The notes under the pieces are model-generated. The model made no database searches, had not been told where the DNA came from, and saw only the letters and a list, made by a program, of their open reading frames with translations. From the NCBI GenBank assembly GCA_965262565.1, contig CBDHFQ010000020.1, positions 62,001 to 126,000 of the forward strand: DNA of 64,000 nucleotides, in the 5' to 3' direction. This DNA comes from CBDHFQ01 sp965262565. Lineage in GTDB: Bacteria; Bacteroidota; Bacteroidia; J057. The position numbers were made by a program, and so were the translations under genes. Of this stretch, positions 9,103 to 18,614 are shown piece by piece (the first letter of the stretch is position 1; each line of letters begins with the position of its first letter).

Positions 9103-10344
9103 ATGAATATTTCACGACTGGCATTAGTAACTAACGGAATTTATCCCAATGTCATTGGAGGAATGGAAAGGCACTCTTACTATTTATGTAAGTATCTCGC
9201 CAAAAAAGGGATTGAGGTAGATTTATATCATACCACTCAACGTACTGTTATTTTAGCTAACGAGAAGAGTATTTTTGAAGAAGATGAACTCAAAAATATT
9301 TCCAGCTTTTATTTAGCTTATCCTAAAAAGTATTCATATCCGGGACACTACTTGAGGGAGCAGCGGAAATATTCGTTAAAGATACTCGAAGCGATCATCC
9401 AACGTCCAGATGTAGATTTTATATATACCAAAGGTCTAAGTGGCTATGAATTAATCAAACATAAAAAGCGAGGGCTTCCACTACCTCCTATAGGAGTGAA
9501 AGTACATGGATATGAAATGTACCAACCTACGCATTCATGGAAGTTAAAAGCCCAACATCGCTTGTTAAGGCCTGCATTTAAGTACGTAACTGTCAACGCG
9601 GATTATGTTTTTTCATATGGAGCGAAAATCTCAGATATTGTCTTAAAGTTGGGAGTGCCTAGTGAAAGAATCATTGAACTTCCTACAGGTATTAATGAAA
9701 ATTGGTTATTAGACGAACCTAATAAGCAGGAAGGAGTTCGATCATTTGTTTTTCTGGGAAGATATGAAAAGCGAAAGGGAATAGAGGAATTGCAGCGAGC
9801 AGTAATGGAGGTAAGCAAGACACATCTTTTCAAGTTCCATTTTATAGGCAATATTCCTCCTAAGATGCATTTGAACCTTCCTACAGTTCATTATCACGGA
9901 ATTATTCGCGATGATAAGAAGTTAAAAGAAATTATTCGACAAAGTGATGTATTAGTCTGTCCCAGTCATGCTGAGGGGATGCCAAATGTTATTATGGAAG
10001 GAATGGCTAGTGGATGTGCTGTCATCGCCACTGATGTAGGGGCCGTTTCTTTAATGGTAGATGAACAAAATGGATGGTTGATTCCTCCCTTCAATTACTC
10101 CATCCTAAAACAGACCTTAATTGATGCTATTGATATGGGTGGCTCAGAATTACAACAGAAAAGGACACAATCCCTTGAAAAGGTAAAGCATCAATTTCTC
10201 TGGGATATAGTGAGTGATAGGACGATTAAAAAAATTTCTCAGGCCATCAAGCTGCAAACGGCTTTGAAGGTACAGGAAAAGTCCCACAACAAGCATTTAG
10301 AGGATGAGGAAGATATTCAAAATATCGCTCCTTTTTCCCTGTAG
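9103..10344 (+). CDS. GT4 family glycosyltransferase
   Basis: A GT-B fold glycosyltransferase of about 413 residues. The N-terminal acceptor domain starts with NGIYPNVIGGMERHSYYL (the GG loop typical of GT4). The C-terminal donor domain has FLGRYEKRKGIEEL and the E-x7-E signature near SHAEGMPNVIMEGMASG, which binds the nucleotide sugar. I prefer ATG 9103, preceded by an AAGGA stretch, over TTG 9091, which would add only four residues. The C-terminal ~50 residues after the fold are charged and look disordered. It stands alone, so the glycan product cannot be named. Confidence 0.9.
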   Translation: MNISRLALVTNGIYPNVIGGMERHSYYLCKYLAKKGIEVDLYHTTQRTVILANEKSIFEEDELKNISSFYLAYPKKYSYPGHYLREQRKYSLKILEAIIQRPDVDFIYTKGLSGYELIKHKKRGLPLPPIGVKVHGYEMYQPTHSWKLKAQHRLLRPAFKYVTVNADYVFSYGAKISDIVLKLGVPSERIIELPTGINENWLLDEPNKQEGVRSFVFLGRYEKRKGIEELQRAVMEVSKTHLFKFHFIGNIPPKMHLNLPTVHYHGIIRDDKKLKEIIRQSDVLVCPSHAEGMPNVIMEGMASGCAVIATDVGAVSLMVDEQNGWLIPPFNYSILKQTLIDAIDMGGSELQQKRTQSLEKVKHQFLWDIVSDRTIKKISQAIKLQTALKVQEKSHNKHLEDEEDIQNIAPFSL

Positions 10345-10467
10345 ATGCAGTATATCACCCAGTTGTAATGAAAGGCATCGGAAATGATCATTGGCACATA
10401 ATTTAAACTGCTGCAAAAAGAATACGTAAAAGAATCATAGTAATCATTAGCATATCACCTATATACT

Positions 10468-10791
10468 ATGACAAATAAAAAAGGCAGTTTTTCGGATATT
10501 ATAAATGACGATGTGCCCGTATTAATTGATTTCCACGCTACCTGGTGTGGTCCTTGTAAAGCGATGGCTCCTATATTAAAAGAGTTGGCAGCCGATTTCA
10601 AAGATAGAGTGAAAGTAGTGAAAATTGATATTGATAAGAATAGGACCTTAGCTGAGAAATACCATATCACAGGAGTTCCTACCTTTATGATTTTCTCAAA
10701 AGGAAAAATGGTATGGCGGAAATCCGGTATGTTACCCAAACACCAATTAAGTCAATTATTAAATACATACATTGCTGAGGAAGTGAGTTAA
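10468..10791 (+). CDS. Thioredoxin
   Basis: A 107-residue cytoplasmic thioredoxin with the canonical active site WCGPC (Cys27 and Cys30), the cis-proline motif GVPTF, and the full fold length. It reduces protein disulfides. No signal peptide is present. An ArsR-type regulator gene follows 85 bases later with a palindrome in the gap. This suggests either linked expression or a redox/metal-responsive pair, which is an inference from context. Confidence 0.95.
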   Translation: MTNKKGSFSDIINDDVPVLIDFHATWCGPCKAMAPILKELAADFKDRVKVVKIDIDKNRTLAEKYHITGVPTFMIFSKGKMVWRKSGMLPKHQLSQLLNTYIAEEVS

Positions 10792-10833
10792 TAAGAGAAC
10801 GAATGATGCTACTATTCCGTAATTAAAATATTA

Positions 10834-10859
10834 ACCTATTATGATATTAACATATAGGT
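10834..10859. promoter_or_regulatory. Imperfect palindrome, candidate ArsR operator
   Basis: ACCTAT (10834-10839) and ATAGGT (10854-10859) are exact inverted arms around an A+T-rich centre, giving a 26-base dyad that ends 17 bases before the ArsR gene. Size and position fit an autoregulatory operator of this family. Confidence 0.45.
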
Positions 10860-10876
10860 AATTATAAACATGTGAT

Positions 10877-11182
10877 ATGGAGCATATCAAGCTTAGAAAT
10901 AATCCTTTAAAGGTCAAAAAAGCTGCTAAACTCATGAAAACGGTAAGCCATCCCTCCCGGCTAAGGATTATTGATCTGTTATTAGAGAAAGGAAGAATGT
11001 CTGTAAAGGAAATATATGAGAGCATTGGAATTACTCAGTCCAATGCCTCTCAACATCTTAAAGCCCTGGAGGATATAGGGATTTTAATTTCAGAACGAGA
11101 TAAAAAAAATATTCTTTACAGAATTCAGATGACACAGATCGTAAAATTATTGAAATGTGTAAATGAATGTGCCGACTGTTAA
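10877..11182 (+). CDS. ArsR family winged-helix regulator with a C-terminal three-cysteine tail
   Basis: A 101-residue ArsR/SmtB-type repressor. Residues 14-34 carry the leading helix (MKTVSHPSRLRIIDLL), residues 43-66 the helix-turn-helix (KEIYESIGITQSNASQHLK), and 68-83 the wing. The classical alpha3 metal motif ELCVCDL is absent. Instead the last eight residues hold Cys94, Cys98 and Cys101 (C-x3-C-x2-C), which could bind metal or sense redox state. That role is inferred. The preceding thioredoxin gene and the dyad just upstream suggest autoregulation and a redox theme. Confidence 0.88.
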   Translation: MEHIKLRNNPLKVKKAAKLMKTVSHPSRLRIIDLLLEKGRMSVKEIYESIGITQSNASQHLKALEDIGILISERDKKNILYRIQMTQIVKLLKCVNECADC

Positions 11183-11318
11183 GAGGGATCTCTCAGTGTT
11201 ATACATCCCGTTTTAAAAATCGATAGCTGACCATTTCTTTTTAAACATCCTTTCTATTATCTCCCCTGCTTATGTTTTTTTGTGCCAATGATCAAGGTAG
11301 ATGTGTGAAGCGCTGTCA

Positions 11319-12896
11319 TTAATACGCTTTCTCATTTCTATGATCACCATATCGATATTTAATGGTTCTTTTTAAAGGGATTTGCATTCCATCTGTTTGT
11401 TCTAACCAGTCATAAATCTCTCCAGCTAAGGTGTTGATCAATTCCTGATGTTCAGGGCTGGCTATAAGATTATTCATTTCGTAGGGATCTTCCTGAAGAT
11501 CGTAAAACTCATTAGTATCCCAAATTCCGTGATATCGGATATATTTGTATCGATCGGTCCTGATCCCATGCATGGTAGGAGTATGAGGAAAGTCGTATTC
11601 CCAATAATATTCATAGAAAATCCTGTCTCTCCACCCATCGGAATTATTCGCTAATAGAGGTAAAATGGAACTTCCGTGCATATAATCCGGAGCATTCACC
11701 CCAGCCAAAGCCAGCACTGTAGGAGCAATGTCAATATTTTGAACCATATGAGGAATGGTTTGATTACCCTCAAATAGGTCGGGACATCTAACTAAAAACG
11801 GAACCTTCACAGATTCTTCATAAAAATGCCTCTTGTCTATTAATCCATGTTCTCCAAAAGAAAATCCATTGTCTCCCATGTATATAATAAGCGTAGATTC
11901 ATCCAGGCCAGATGCTTCCAAATAAGTTAATAACTCTCCTATACTTTCGTCTACTCCACGCAAGGTTTCACAATAATCGCGATAAAAGTCTTCGAAAGAG
12001 GTCCTTCCATGGTACATGTAGTCTACGCCATGCCAACTTTCCCTTTGCATTTTTTGCCAATCAGGCATTCTTCCAGGGCCGTAATATACCTCTGTCAGGT
12101 CAGGATCTACATGAGGGATTTGATGTTCGGCCCCTCCTGCACCATAATTTCGCTTTCCTTTCACTGCCTGATCAGAAGTCCTAAAAGAAGGAGGATAGAT
12201 GAGTTCTTTACCGGCATAGCTTCCTTTATGTCGTTTAGCAGGCTGAAAGTCAGCGTGAACAGCTTTATGAGATAGATAAAGAAAGAAGGGCTTTTCCTTA
12301 TCTCTATTGTCGAACCATTCCAAGGCATGTTGGGTCAACAGATCCGACATATAGGTCGAATCTCCATATTCTTTACGGGTACCATTGATATTAATGGTCG
12401 GATTGTAATATACTCCCTGTCCTCTGAAACTGACCCAATGATCAAATCCTGGTCTTGGACTATCATTGGCATCTCCCATATGCCATTTTCCTATATAAGC
12501 TGTTTCATATCCTTCTTGCTGTAGGTATTGAGGAAAAAAGATCAAATTACCTGGATCCGGTGCCTGATTATCGACCACAGTATGGCTATGTGAGAATAAT
12601 CCCGTTAGTATGGAAGCTCTGCTGGGAGAACAAAGGGAAGTAGTGACGAAAGCATTGGGAAAATGTGCCCCTTCTTTTGCTAATCTATCCATATTCGGTG
12701 TTTCCAACCAAGGTACAGTATTTAGAAAGCTCATAAAATCATATCTGTGGTCATCGCTAAGGATAAAGATGACATTTCTTGGGTTTGTATTCTGATTGGG
12801 AGTTAATTCGGGTAATTCATTTTGCCCTTTTAAATCACCGATGGATAACATCAATAGAGAGAAAAGGATAGAATAATAGTAGCGTGGTTGATACAT
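11319..12896 (-). CDS. Secreted sulfatase (formylglycine-dependent, type I)
   Basis: About 525 residues from the ATG at 12896. A TTG at 12920 would add eight residues. A hydrophobic signal segment (SILFSLLMLSIGDL) precedes the sulfatase domain. The active-site motif CSPSRASILTG contains the Cys that is converted to formylglycine. The metal ligands are visible in FILSDDHRYD and in YMGDNGFSFGEHG. The C-terminal subdomain (GIRTDRYKYI, FYDLQEDPYEMNNL) is also typical. Related Bacteroidota enzymes desulfate algal or host glycans, but no glycoside hydrolase or SusCD pair flanks this one, so the substrate is open. No maturase gene is seen in the window. Confidence 0.94.
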   Translation of the reverse strand: MYQPRYYYSILFSLLMLSIGDLKGQNELPELTPNQNTNPRNVIFILSDDHRYDFMSFLNTVPWLETPNMDRLAKEGAHFPNAFVTTSLCSPSRASILTGLFSHSHTVVDNQAPDPGNLIFFPQYLQQEGYETAYIGKWHMGDANDSPRPGFDHWVSFRGQGVYYNPTININGTRKEYGDSTYMSDLLTQHALEWFDNRDKEKPFFLYLSHKAVHADFQPAKRHKGSYAGKELIYPPSFRTSDQAVKGKRNYGAGGAEHQIPHVDPDLTEVYYGPGRMPDWQKMQRESWHGVDYMYHGRTSFEDFYRDYCETLRGVDESIGELLTYLEASGLDESTLIIYMGDNGFSFGEHGLIDKRHFYEESVKVPFLVRCPDLFEGNQTIPHMVQNIDIAPTVLALAGVNAPDYMHGSSILPLLANNSDGWRDRIFYEYYWEYDFPHTPTMHGIRTDRYKYIRYHGIWDTNEFYDLQEDPYEMNNLIASPEHQELINTLAGEIYDWLEQTDGMQIPLKRTIKYRYGDHRNEKAY

Positions 12897-12925
12897 ATAA
12901 CTAAGTATTAAGATATTCAATAAGT

Positions 12926-12958
12926 AAGGCTATATAGATAGGAGTTCCATATAGCCTT
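12926..12958. other. Inverted repeat just upstream of the sulfatase gene
   Basis: AAGGCTATAT (12926-12935) pairs exactly with ATATAGCCTT (12949-12958) around a 13-base loop. It lies 30 bases before the sulfatase start, so on that transcript it would be a 5'-leader hairpin. It could also end a rightward transcript, although the T tract is short. Confidence 0.45.
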
Positions 12959-13446
12959 TTATCAATTAATTAAAAATTTTCAATTTATCTAAAGGGGGAA
13001 AGCAAAATATTTTTTTTCATCTGCTAGGATAATGGAATACAATTTTATGTTACAAACTAGCAGGTTTCTTACCGGAAAAAATAAACTTTTACGCATGTAG
13101 TAGAATTTGGAAAATCATTCTATCGATGCTGGCAAGCTGATATTTATTGAATATTTTAATTCAGGTAGTTAGCCTGTTCACCAGATTAAGAAATGTTAAA
13201 TACTTTTTAACATTTCTTTATTACTCTTTGAATAGAAATAATTCGTACTGGTCCAAGATTAGGAGGAATGTTTTATTTTTTCTGTGTGTAAAGTATTTGT
13301 TAATAAATTTTAACTAATGAACTGTCAGTAGGAAATAGGTAGGTTGAATTGCAAATTAAAGATATATTACAGATGCAAAATTTATACAATGATTTATACA
13401 TTTTGCGTTTATGAATATAGTGTATACTTAAATTAAACCCTTGCTC
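12959..13446. other. A+T-rich intergenic region between sulfatase and TonB-receptor genes
   Basis: About 490 bases between two divergent genes. It must hold their promoters, but I see no clear TAnnTTTG box, no RNA gene and no coding remnant. Confidence 0.5.
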
Positions 13447-16400
13447 ATGAAAAAAAGTTACTCACTCATTTTTCATATTCTTTTATTTTTCCCCCCACTT
13501 TTCGTCCCCCTGATCATTGTAGGCCAGCAAGCTATCTTGAGAGGTACCATAAGTAGTCAAGCAGAAGGTGATGCACTTCTAGGTGCGACTATAAGAGTGG
13601 TTCAAGATAGTGCCATAAAAGGAGGAGCTTACTCCGACCTGGACGGAAATTATGAAGTAAAAGTACCTGCGGGAACCTACCAGGTGATCGCCTCTTTTAC
13701 CTCATTTCGTCCTGATACAGTAGTCCTGGATTTGGTCGCGGATAAGGTTACGGTTTACAGCCCTTCTTTACTTCCTTCAAGCATAGAGGTGGTCGTAATT
13801 AGTGCTGAAGGAAGCAAAAGGTCAGAAAACTTCGCGCTGGAAATTCGAAAACTTAGCAAAAATACCATTGATTTAATGCCAGGAGAATTAATTGCGAGGG
13901 TGGGGGCAAATAATGCTGCAGATGCGCTGGCCCGAGTGTCAGGAGTTTCTATTAGTGAGGGGAAATATGCAGTTGTAAGAGGATTGAGTGACAGATACAA
14001 TCAAACATTAATTAACCTGGGAGAAATTCCTCCTTTAGATCCTGATCGAGCAACAGTTCAATTGGATAGATTTCCAACGGGTTTGATAGACAATATCACT
14101 GTCTACAAAAACTTTACGCCAGATTTACCCGGATCTTTTTCTGCTGGATTGATTGATATTCAAACTAAAACACACCCAACACAAAGAGAGTTAAAATTTA
14201 CCGCCAGTGTGGGATATAATACGGTCTCCAGCTTAAAAGACGATTTTCTGACATATGAAGGAGGTAAATGGGATTTTATTGGGTTGGATGATGGAACAAG
14301 AGAAATACCTGCCACCTTGATTACAGGTAATACAACGTCAGAAACACAAGCAGAGGCGATAGAGGTTTCCGAATCAGTTCTCAGAGATTCTGCCAATATT
14401 TTTCCTTCTTTATACACCATTCAGCGTAGACGTTCAAGTGTAAATCAGGCTTATTCTCTCACTTATGGTAACCAGCGCTCTCTTTGGGGGAGACCTTTTG
14501 GATATGTAGTTTCACTAAATTATCGTAGGAACTTACAAGATTATGATGGATTCGAAATAAACAGAATTTTGTATAATGCAACCCAGGATACCATCACAAG
14601 TGATGGCGTTCTGAGTGATGGTTCCGGAACTAGGACAGAAATAGAAACTCAGGCAGGTGCTATTGTTAATTTATCTTATAAACCCAGATCAAATCATAAA
14701 TTACAATTCACTTATATCCGCACCCAAGGAGGTACAGATGAAACGAGAGAACAAATAGGTACTAATGAGGTAGAGAATCAAAATTTACGTATTAATAACG
14801 TTATGTTATTTACTGAAAGGTCCCTGGATGCCTTCCAATTAAAAGGAAAACATGATGCAAACTTAGTTAATATAGATTGGACCTCCACTTATTCTCTCTC
14901 AAACACGGAACAACCAGATTTTAGATTTATTCCTTATGATGCGAGGGTGGAACAGCGACAAATATTTGTAGATTCCATGATATGTTTCCCACCGGATTTT
15001 ACCTTTTGTATCGATGAACAAGTGTTAAGTGGAATTGCTTTTGATACGACTAATATCAGATCCATTACAGGAGGATCTACTCCAGACTTCATCAGGCAAT
15101 ATCGTTTCCTGGATCAAAGAACATTGGATCTAAAACTGAACCTTACTTTTCCAGTACCTGTTTGGGAGGGAACTGACAAATTACTTGAGTTTAAAATTGG
15201 GGGAGCTTATACTTATAAAGATAGGAATTTTAATAGTGTACGTTACAGAATCCTTCCAGGAACTACTAATTCCAATAATCCTGTTCTTTCTGCTGAGGTT
15301 GAAGATCCTACCGGAGGTTTTTTTGAAAGTAGCGCAAATGCCTTATTTACTGCTTTTCCCATTCAATTTTACGACTTAGATAATCAGCCGGGGGTTCCTT
15401 ATTTTGCCGATCAAACTGTAGCTGCCGGATACTTCATGTCAGAAATAGCACCAGTTAGCACTCTTACTTTCATTGGAGGGCTAAGGTATGAATTGACTGA
15501 TATGGCTATTGACGGTCCCAGCACTAGTATTGGATCTGATTTTGGATTCAGGACAAATGATTTTTTACCTGCCTTTCATATAATTTATAAACCGATTCCA
15601 AGTATAAATATAAGAACGGGATATTCCAGAACACTTGCAAGGCCTAGTTTTAGGGAACTATCTACCTTCTTCGATAGAAGTTTCTCTGGAGACTTTAGAG
15701 TGGCAGGAACGCCCTTTACTAAGCGATCAATTATAGATAATGCTGATTTAAGGATCGATTGGTTTCCTGGATTAGGAGAAATACTATCCGTAGGAGGGTA
15801 TTATAAAGAGATTTTGGGGCCGATCGAGTTAGTCCTTTTAGCTGGAGATCTAGCGGAATTTGTGAATCTTAGAACCGGACCTGAAACAGATGCTATTGAT
15901 CCATTCTTTCCTAAAGAACTTACAGATGAGTTGGCTGACGGAGAAGCAAATGGAGAACCCACTCCAGGAAATGTACAGGGGGATTTAGCCGTAGCCTTAG
16001 CCTACGGACTAGAAGTGGAATTGAGAAAGAATTTTGGCTTTTTAGGAGAACCTTTTGAAAAACTAACGTTAGGAGGAAATTACGCATTGTTAAGAACTGA
16101 GGTACCTTTGGACTCTAGAACTCAAAGATCTATAGGGAATACATTTAGCGAATTCCTGGATGAAGTACCAACAAGAAGAAGACTGTATAACCAGCCCACC
16201 TTTACTGTAAATGCTGAATTGGCCTACATAGATCCTGATCAAACCGGACTGGAAGTAAGTTTAAACTATAATCAGTTCGGTGATCGTCTTGTATTGGTAA
16301 CGGGAAATGGAGTAGGAGTTATAGAAAAATCTCGAGAGCTATTTAATATTTCCATTAGAAAAAAATTAGGAGAAAATTTTGCTGTTCGATTTAGGGCCAA

Positions 16401-16524
16401 TAATCTGCTGAATCCAGAGTATATAAGGGTTTATCAGATATTAGGCAGCGATATAGAATTAGAAACCTTCGAAAATTCGAGAAGGGGTCGCACCTTCTCT
16501 TTGGGAATTTCTTATGAATTGTAA
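13447..16524 (+). CDS. TonB-dependent outer-membrane receptor with carboxypeptidase-like regulatory domain
   Basis: About 1,025 residues from the ATG at 13447; the upstream TTG at 13441 is less likely. Order: signal peptide (to about residue 28); carboxypeptidase-like beta-sandwich (about 30-110; LRGTISSQAEGDALLGATI); plug domain (about 125-240; ARVSGVSISEGKYAVVRGL and YNQTLINLGEIPPLDPDRA); then a large 22-stranded barrel ending in an aromatic-rich beta-signal (RGRTFSLGISYEL). It should import a ligand across the outer membrane using TonB energy. No SusD gene accompanies it. Three large exported proteins follow on the same strand, the first after 36 bases, so they may supply or capture its ligand. 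Confidence 0.93.
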   Translation: MKKSYSLIFHILLFFPPLFVPLIIVGQQAILRGTISSQAEGDALLGATIRVVQDSAIKGGAYSDLDGNYEVKVPAGTYQVIASFTSFRPDTVVLDLVADKVTVYSPSLLPSSIEVVVISAEGSKRSENFALEIRKLSKNTIDLMPGELIARVGANNAADALARVSGVSISEGKYAVVRGLSDRYNQTLINLGEIPPLDPDRATVQLDRFPTGLIDNITVYKNFTPDLPGSFSAGLIDIQTKTHPTQRELKFTASVGYNTVSSLKDDFLTYEGGKWDFIGLDDGTREIPATLITGNTTSETQAEAIEVSESVLRDSANIFPSLYTIQRRRSSVNQAYSLTYGNQRSLWGRPFGYVVSLNYRRNLQDYDGFEINRILYNATQDTITSDGVLSDGSGTRTEIETQAGAIVNLSYKPRSNHKLQFTYIRTQGGTDETREQIGTNEVENQNLRINNVMLFTERSLDAFQLKGKHDANLVNIDWTSTYSLSNTEQPDFRFIPYDARVEQRQIFVDSMICFPPDFTFCIDEQVLSGIAFDTTNIRSITGGSTPDFIRQYRFLDQRTLDLKLNLTFPVPVWEGTDKLLEFKIGGAYTYKDRNFNSVRYRILPGTTNSNNPVLSAEVEDPTGGFFESSANALFTAFPIQFYDLDNQPGVPYFADQTVAAGYFMSEIAPVSTLTFIGGLRYELTDMAIDGPSTSIGSDFGFRTNDFLPAFHIIYKPIPSINIRTGYSRTLARPSFRELSTFFDRSFSGDFRVAGTPFTKRSIIDNADLRIDWFPGLGEILSVGGYYKEILGPIELVLLAGDLAEFVNLRTGPETDAIDPFFPKELTDELADGEANGEPTPGNVQGDLAVALAYGLEVELRKNFGFLGEPFEKLTLGGNYALLRTEVPLDSRTQRSIGNTFSEFLDEVPTRRRLYNQPTFTVNAELAYIDPDQTGLEVSLNYNQFGDRLVLVTGNGVGVIEKSRELFNISIRKKLGENFAVRFRANNLLNPEYIRVYQILGSDIELETFENSRRGRTFSLGISYEL

Positions 16525-16560
16525 GTAATCCTTAACCCAAACATATTAACCTCATTCCAT

Positions 16561-18531
16561 ATGAAAATTTTTACATATTCTTTAAAGTACTTTATATTTT
16601 TATTTAGTGCAGCACATTTCTGTTTTATTACTCAAGCTAATATTTCTTATGCTCAATCTTCTGATAGTGATCCTATTATTCAGCAAATTCTGGATGAAAA
16701 TTTATTGACTTCAGGAGGGTTAAGTGCAGCAGTTTTATTTCCTGATGGAACCGTAAGGGCTGCCGCAAATGGCATAGCTGATATTGGAGAAACTGCCAAT
16801 CCCGTTATTCCATTTGGCACTGCTGATTTTTCACAGCATTTACTCGCTGTTCTGACATTAAGATTGGTGGAAGAAGGTACCATTAGCCTTTCTGATCAGG
16901 TAGGTGAAGGAATTATTGCTGGTGCTAATGCTACAGTGATTCCTCCCAATGCAACTATCGAGCAATTGCTTAATCATACAAGTGGAATAAATGATTTTAC
17001 TTCTGCATCGAACTATCTTGATCCAGGCACCTCTATTATTTTTACCGATTTGACTATTAATTGGAGTGTCCCAAATTATGCACCTATTATAGCTTCTTTT
17101 CTAAGTCCATTAGGGCCCGCTGGTACAGCAGGAAACTTTCAGTATTCCCCCACAAATTATTTGATTTTAGGGGAAGTGTTAGAAGGGATAACGGGTGAAA
17201 GCCTCCAAAGCCTATTGGAAACCTTTATATTGATTCCATCTGGGTTGAGTGGATTAGCGTTTTTCTTGGATGACCCACAGCCTGATAGTACTTCCACATT
17301 ATTTTTTAATATATCTGGTATTCTTCCTGAAGCCCTTTCTGCTCAAAGCTCTATTTTAACCAGTACAGGTGGTGCTGGTAGTTTGGTTGCAACACCAACA
17401 GCAATAGCTACCTATATGAATGCTTTATTTTCAGGAGACATCTTATCAGAAGCTTCCGTTTCACTGCTACTGGATTTTAGTGATATTAGTGGTCGTTTAA
17501 GTAACGCCTATGGATTAGGAACAGAGAGATTTAATTTAGATATCAATGGCGAAATGGTAGAATTTATAGGACATACAGGGGATATCAACTATTCCAGTGC
17601 GTTTATCTATAGCCCCACCCTTCAGAGAGGATCATATGTTACTTCCAATTTAAATGGTATTTCAGATACATTCGTTTTGTCTATTGCACAACAACTTATT
17701 GAAGCTACTTCAGGAAATTTAGCGCCTACAGCTATCTTTTCTGCTAGCCCTACCCAAGCTACTGCGCCTGCTGAAATTTTCTTTGATGCCACTGCTTCTT
17801 CAGATGCAGATGGAAATATCCAAAGCTTTGAATGGGATTTTGGAGATGGTACTACTGGGGCAGGTGATACCATTTCGCATATTTATGATATTGGAGGAAG
17901 TTATACTGTAGTGCTTACGATTACAGATGATCAAGGACTTACAAGTCAGCAAAGCGAAGTATTAAATATTAATAGTGCACCTCAGGCAAGTTTTGTAGCT
18001 ACTCCGACAGAAGGAAGTGCACCTTTGACTGTTACTTTTGATGCCAGTGCTTCTTTGGATTCCGATGGTGAAATTGTAGTGTACGAATGGGACTTTGGTG
18101 ACGGTTCGGATACATCGGATATTGCCCCTGTAATATCACATGAATATAGTACTGATAGTACATTTACAGTTACTCTGAACATTCTTGATAACAATGGAGC
18201 ATCAGACACGGCGAGTTTAACATTGTTTATAGGTACTTCTGTAAGTATAGATCCTGCTATTGCCTCTCCTTTTGAACTCGTCTTATTTCCCAACCCAGTT
18301 TCTACCAGGCAGGAATTAATTGTTAATTTTATGTTACTAAAACCAGGAATTGCAGAGATAAGGTTGTTAAGTACATTAGGTCAAGAATTAATAAGTATTA
18401 GTACTGGTCCTCTACCAGAAGGAGAAAATGTAATTCCTATCAACTTAGATAATGTAAGCAAAGGAACCTATTTTTTTCAGATAGAGATGGGGGGACAATC
18501 GGAGACAAAGCAAATTACCATTTATGAATAG
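16561..18531 (+). CDS. Secreted serine-hydrolase-like (PBP/beta-lactamase fold) protein with two PKD domains and T9SS sorting domain, SxxK lost
   Basis: 656 residues: signal peptide (1-31, cut near SYAQS), beta-lactamase/serine hydrolase-like domain (about 38-385), PKD domain 1 (388-470, WDFGDG), PKD domain 2 (473-555, WDFGDG) and a type A T9SS sorting domain (about 570-656, LVLFPNPVS). In active relatives the motif is F-x-x-[AG]-S-V-T-K. Here it is FGTADFSQ, so Asp89 replaces the nucleophilic Ser and Gln92 the Lys. The YxN motif is Tyr195-Ser-Pro197. The HTG motif (338-340) and the NHTSGI loop remain. The fold is clear but ordinary acyl-serine catalysis is not possible. It lies 36 bases after the TonB receptor gene and is probably cotranscribed. 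It may bind a ligand on the cell surface. Confidence 0.9.
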   Translation: MKIFTYSLKYFIFLFSAAHFCFITQANISYAQSSDSDPIIQQILDENLLTSGGLSAAVLFPDGTVRAAANGIADIGETANPVIPFGTADFSQHLLAVLTLRLVEEGTISLSDQVGEGIIAGANATVIPPNATIEQLLNHTSGINDFTSASNYLDPGTSIIFTDLTINWSVPNYAPIIASFLSPLGPAGTAGNFQYSPTNYLILGEVLEGITGESLQSLLETFILIPSGLSGLAFFLDDPQPDSTSTLFFNISGILPEALSAQSSILTSTGGAGSLVATPTAIATYMNALFSGDILSEASVSLLLDFSDISGRLSNAYGLGTERFNLDINGEMVEFIGHTGDINYSSAFIYSPTLQRGSYVTSNLNGISDTFVLSIAQQLIEATSGNLAPTAIFSASPTQATAPAEIFFDATASSDADGNIQSFEWDFGDGTTGAGDTISHIYDIGGSYTVVLTITDDQGLTSQQSEVLNINSAPQASFVATPTEGSAPLTVTFDASASLDSDGEIVVYEWDFGDGSDTSDIAPVISHEYSTDSTFTVTLNILDNNGASDTASLTLFIGTSVSIDPAIASPFELVLFPNPVSTRQELIVNFMLLKPGIAEIRLLSTLGQELISISTGPLPEGENVIPINLDNVSKGTYFFQIEMGGQSETKQITIYE

Positions 18532-18580
18532 CACCTTATGTCCTAACCTATAAATAACTAAATATTGCGGTTTTTAATTA

Positions 18581-18614
18581 AAGATGATAGAGGTAAATCT
18601 CTATCATCTTTTTT
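18581..18614 (+). terminator. Rho-independent terminator
   Basis: AAGATGATAGAG (18581-18592) pairs perfectly with CTCTATCATCTT (18599-18610) around a 6-base loop, with T residues following. It lies 50 bases after the PKD/T9SS gene and likely ends the TonB-receptor transcript. Confidence 0.88.
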
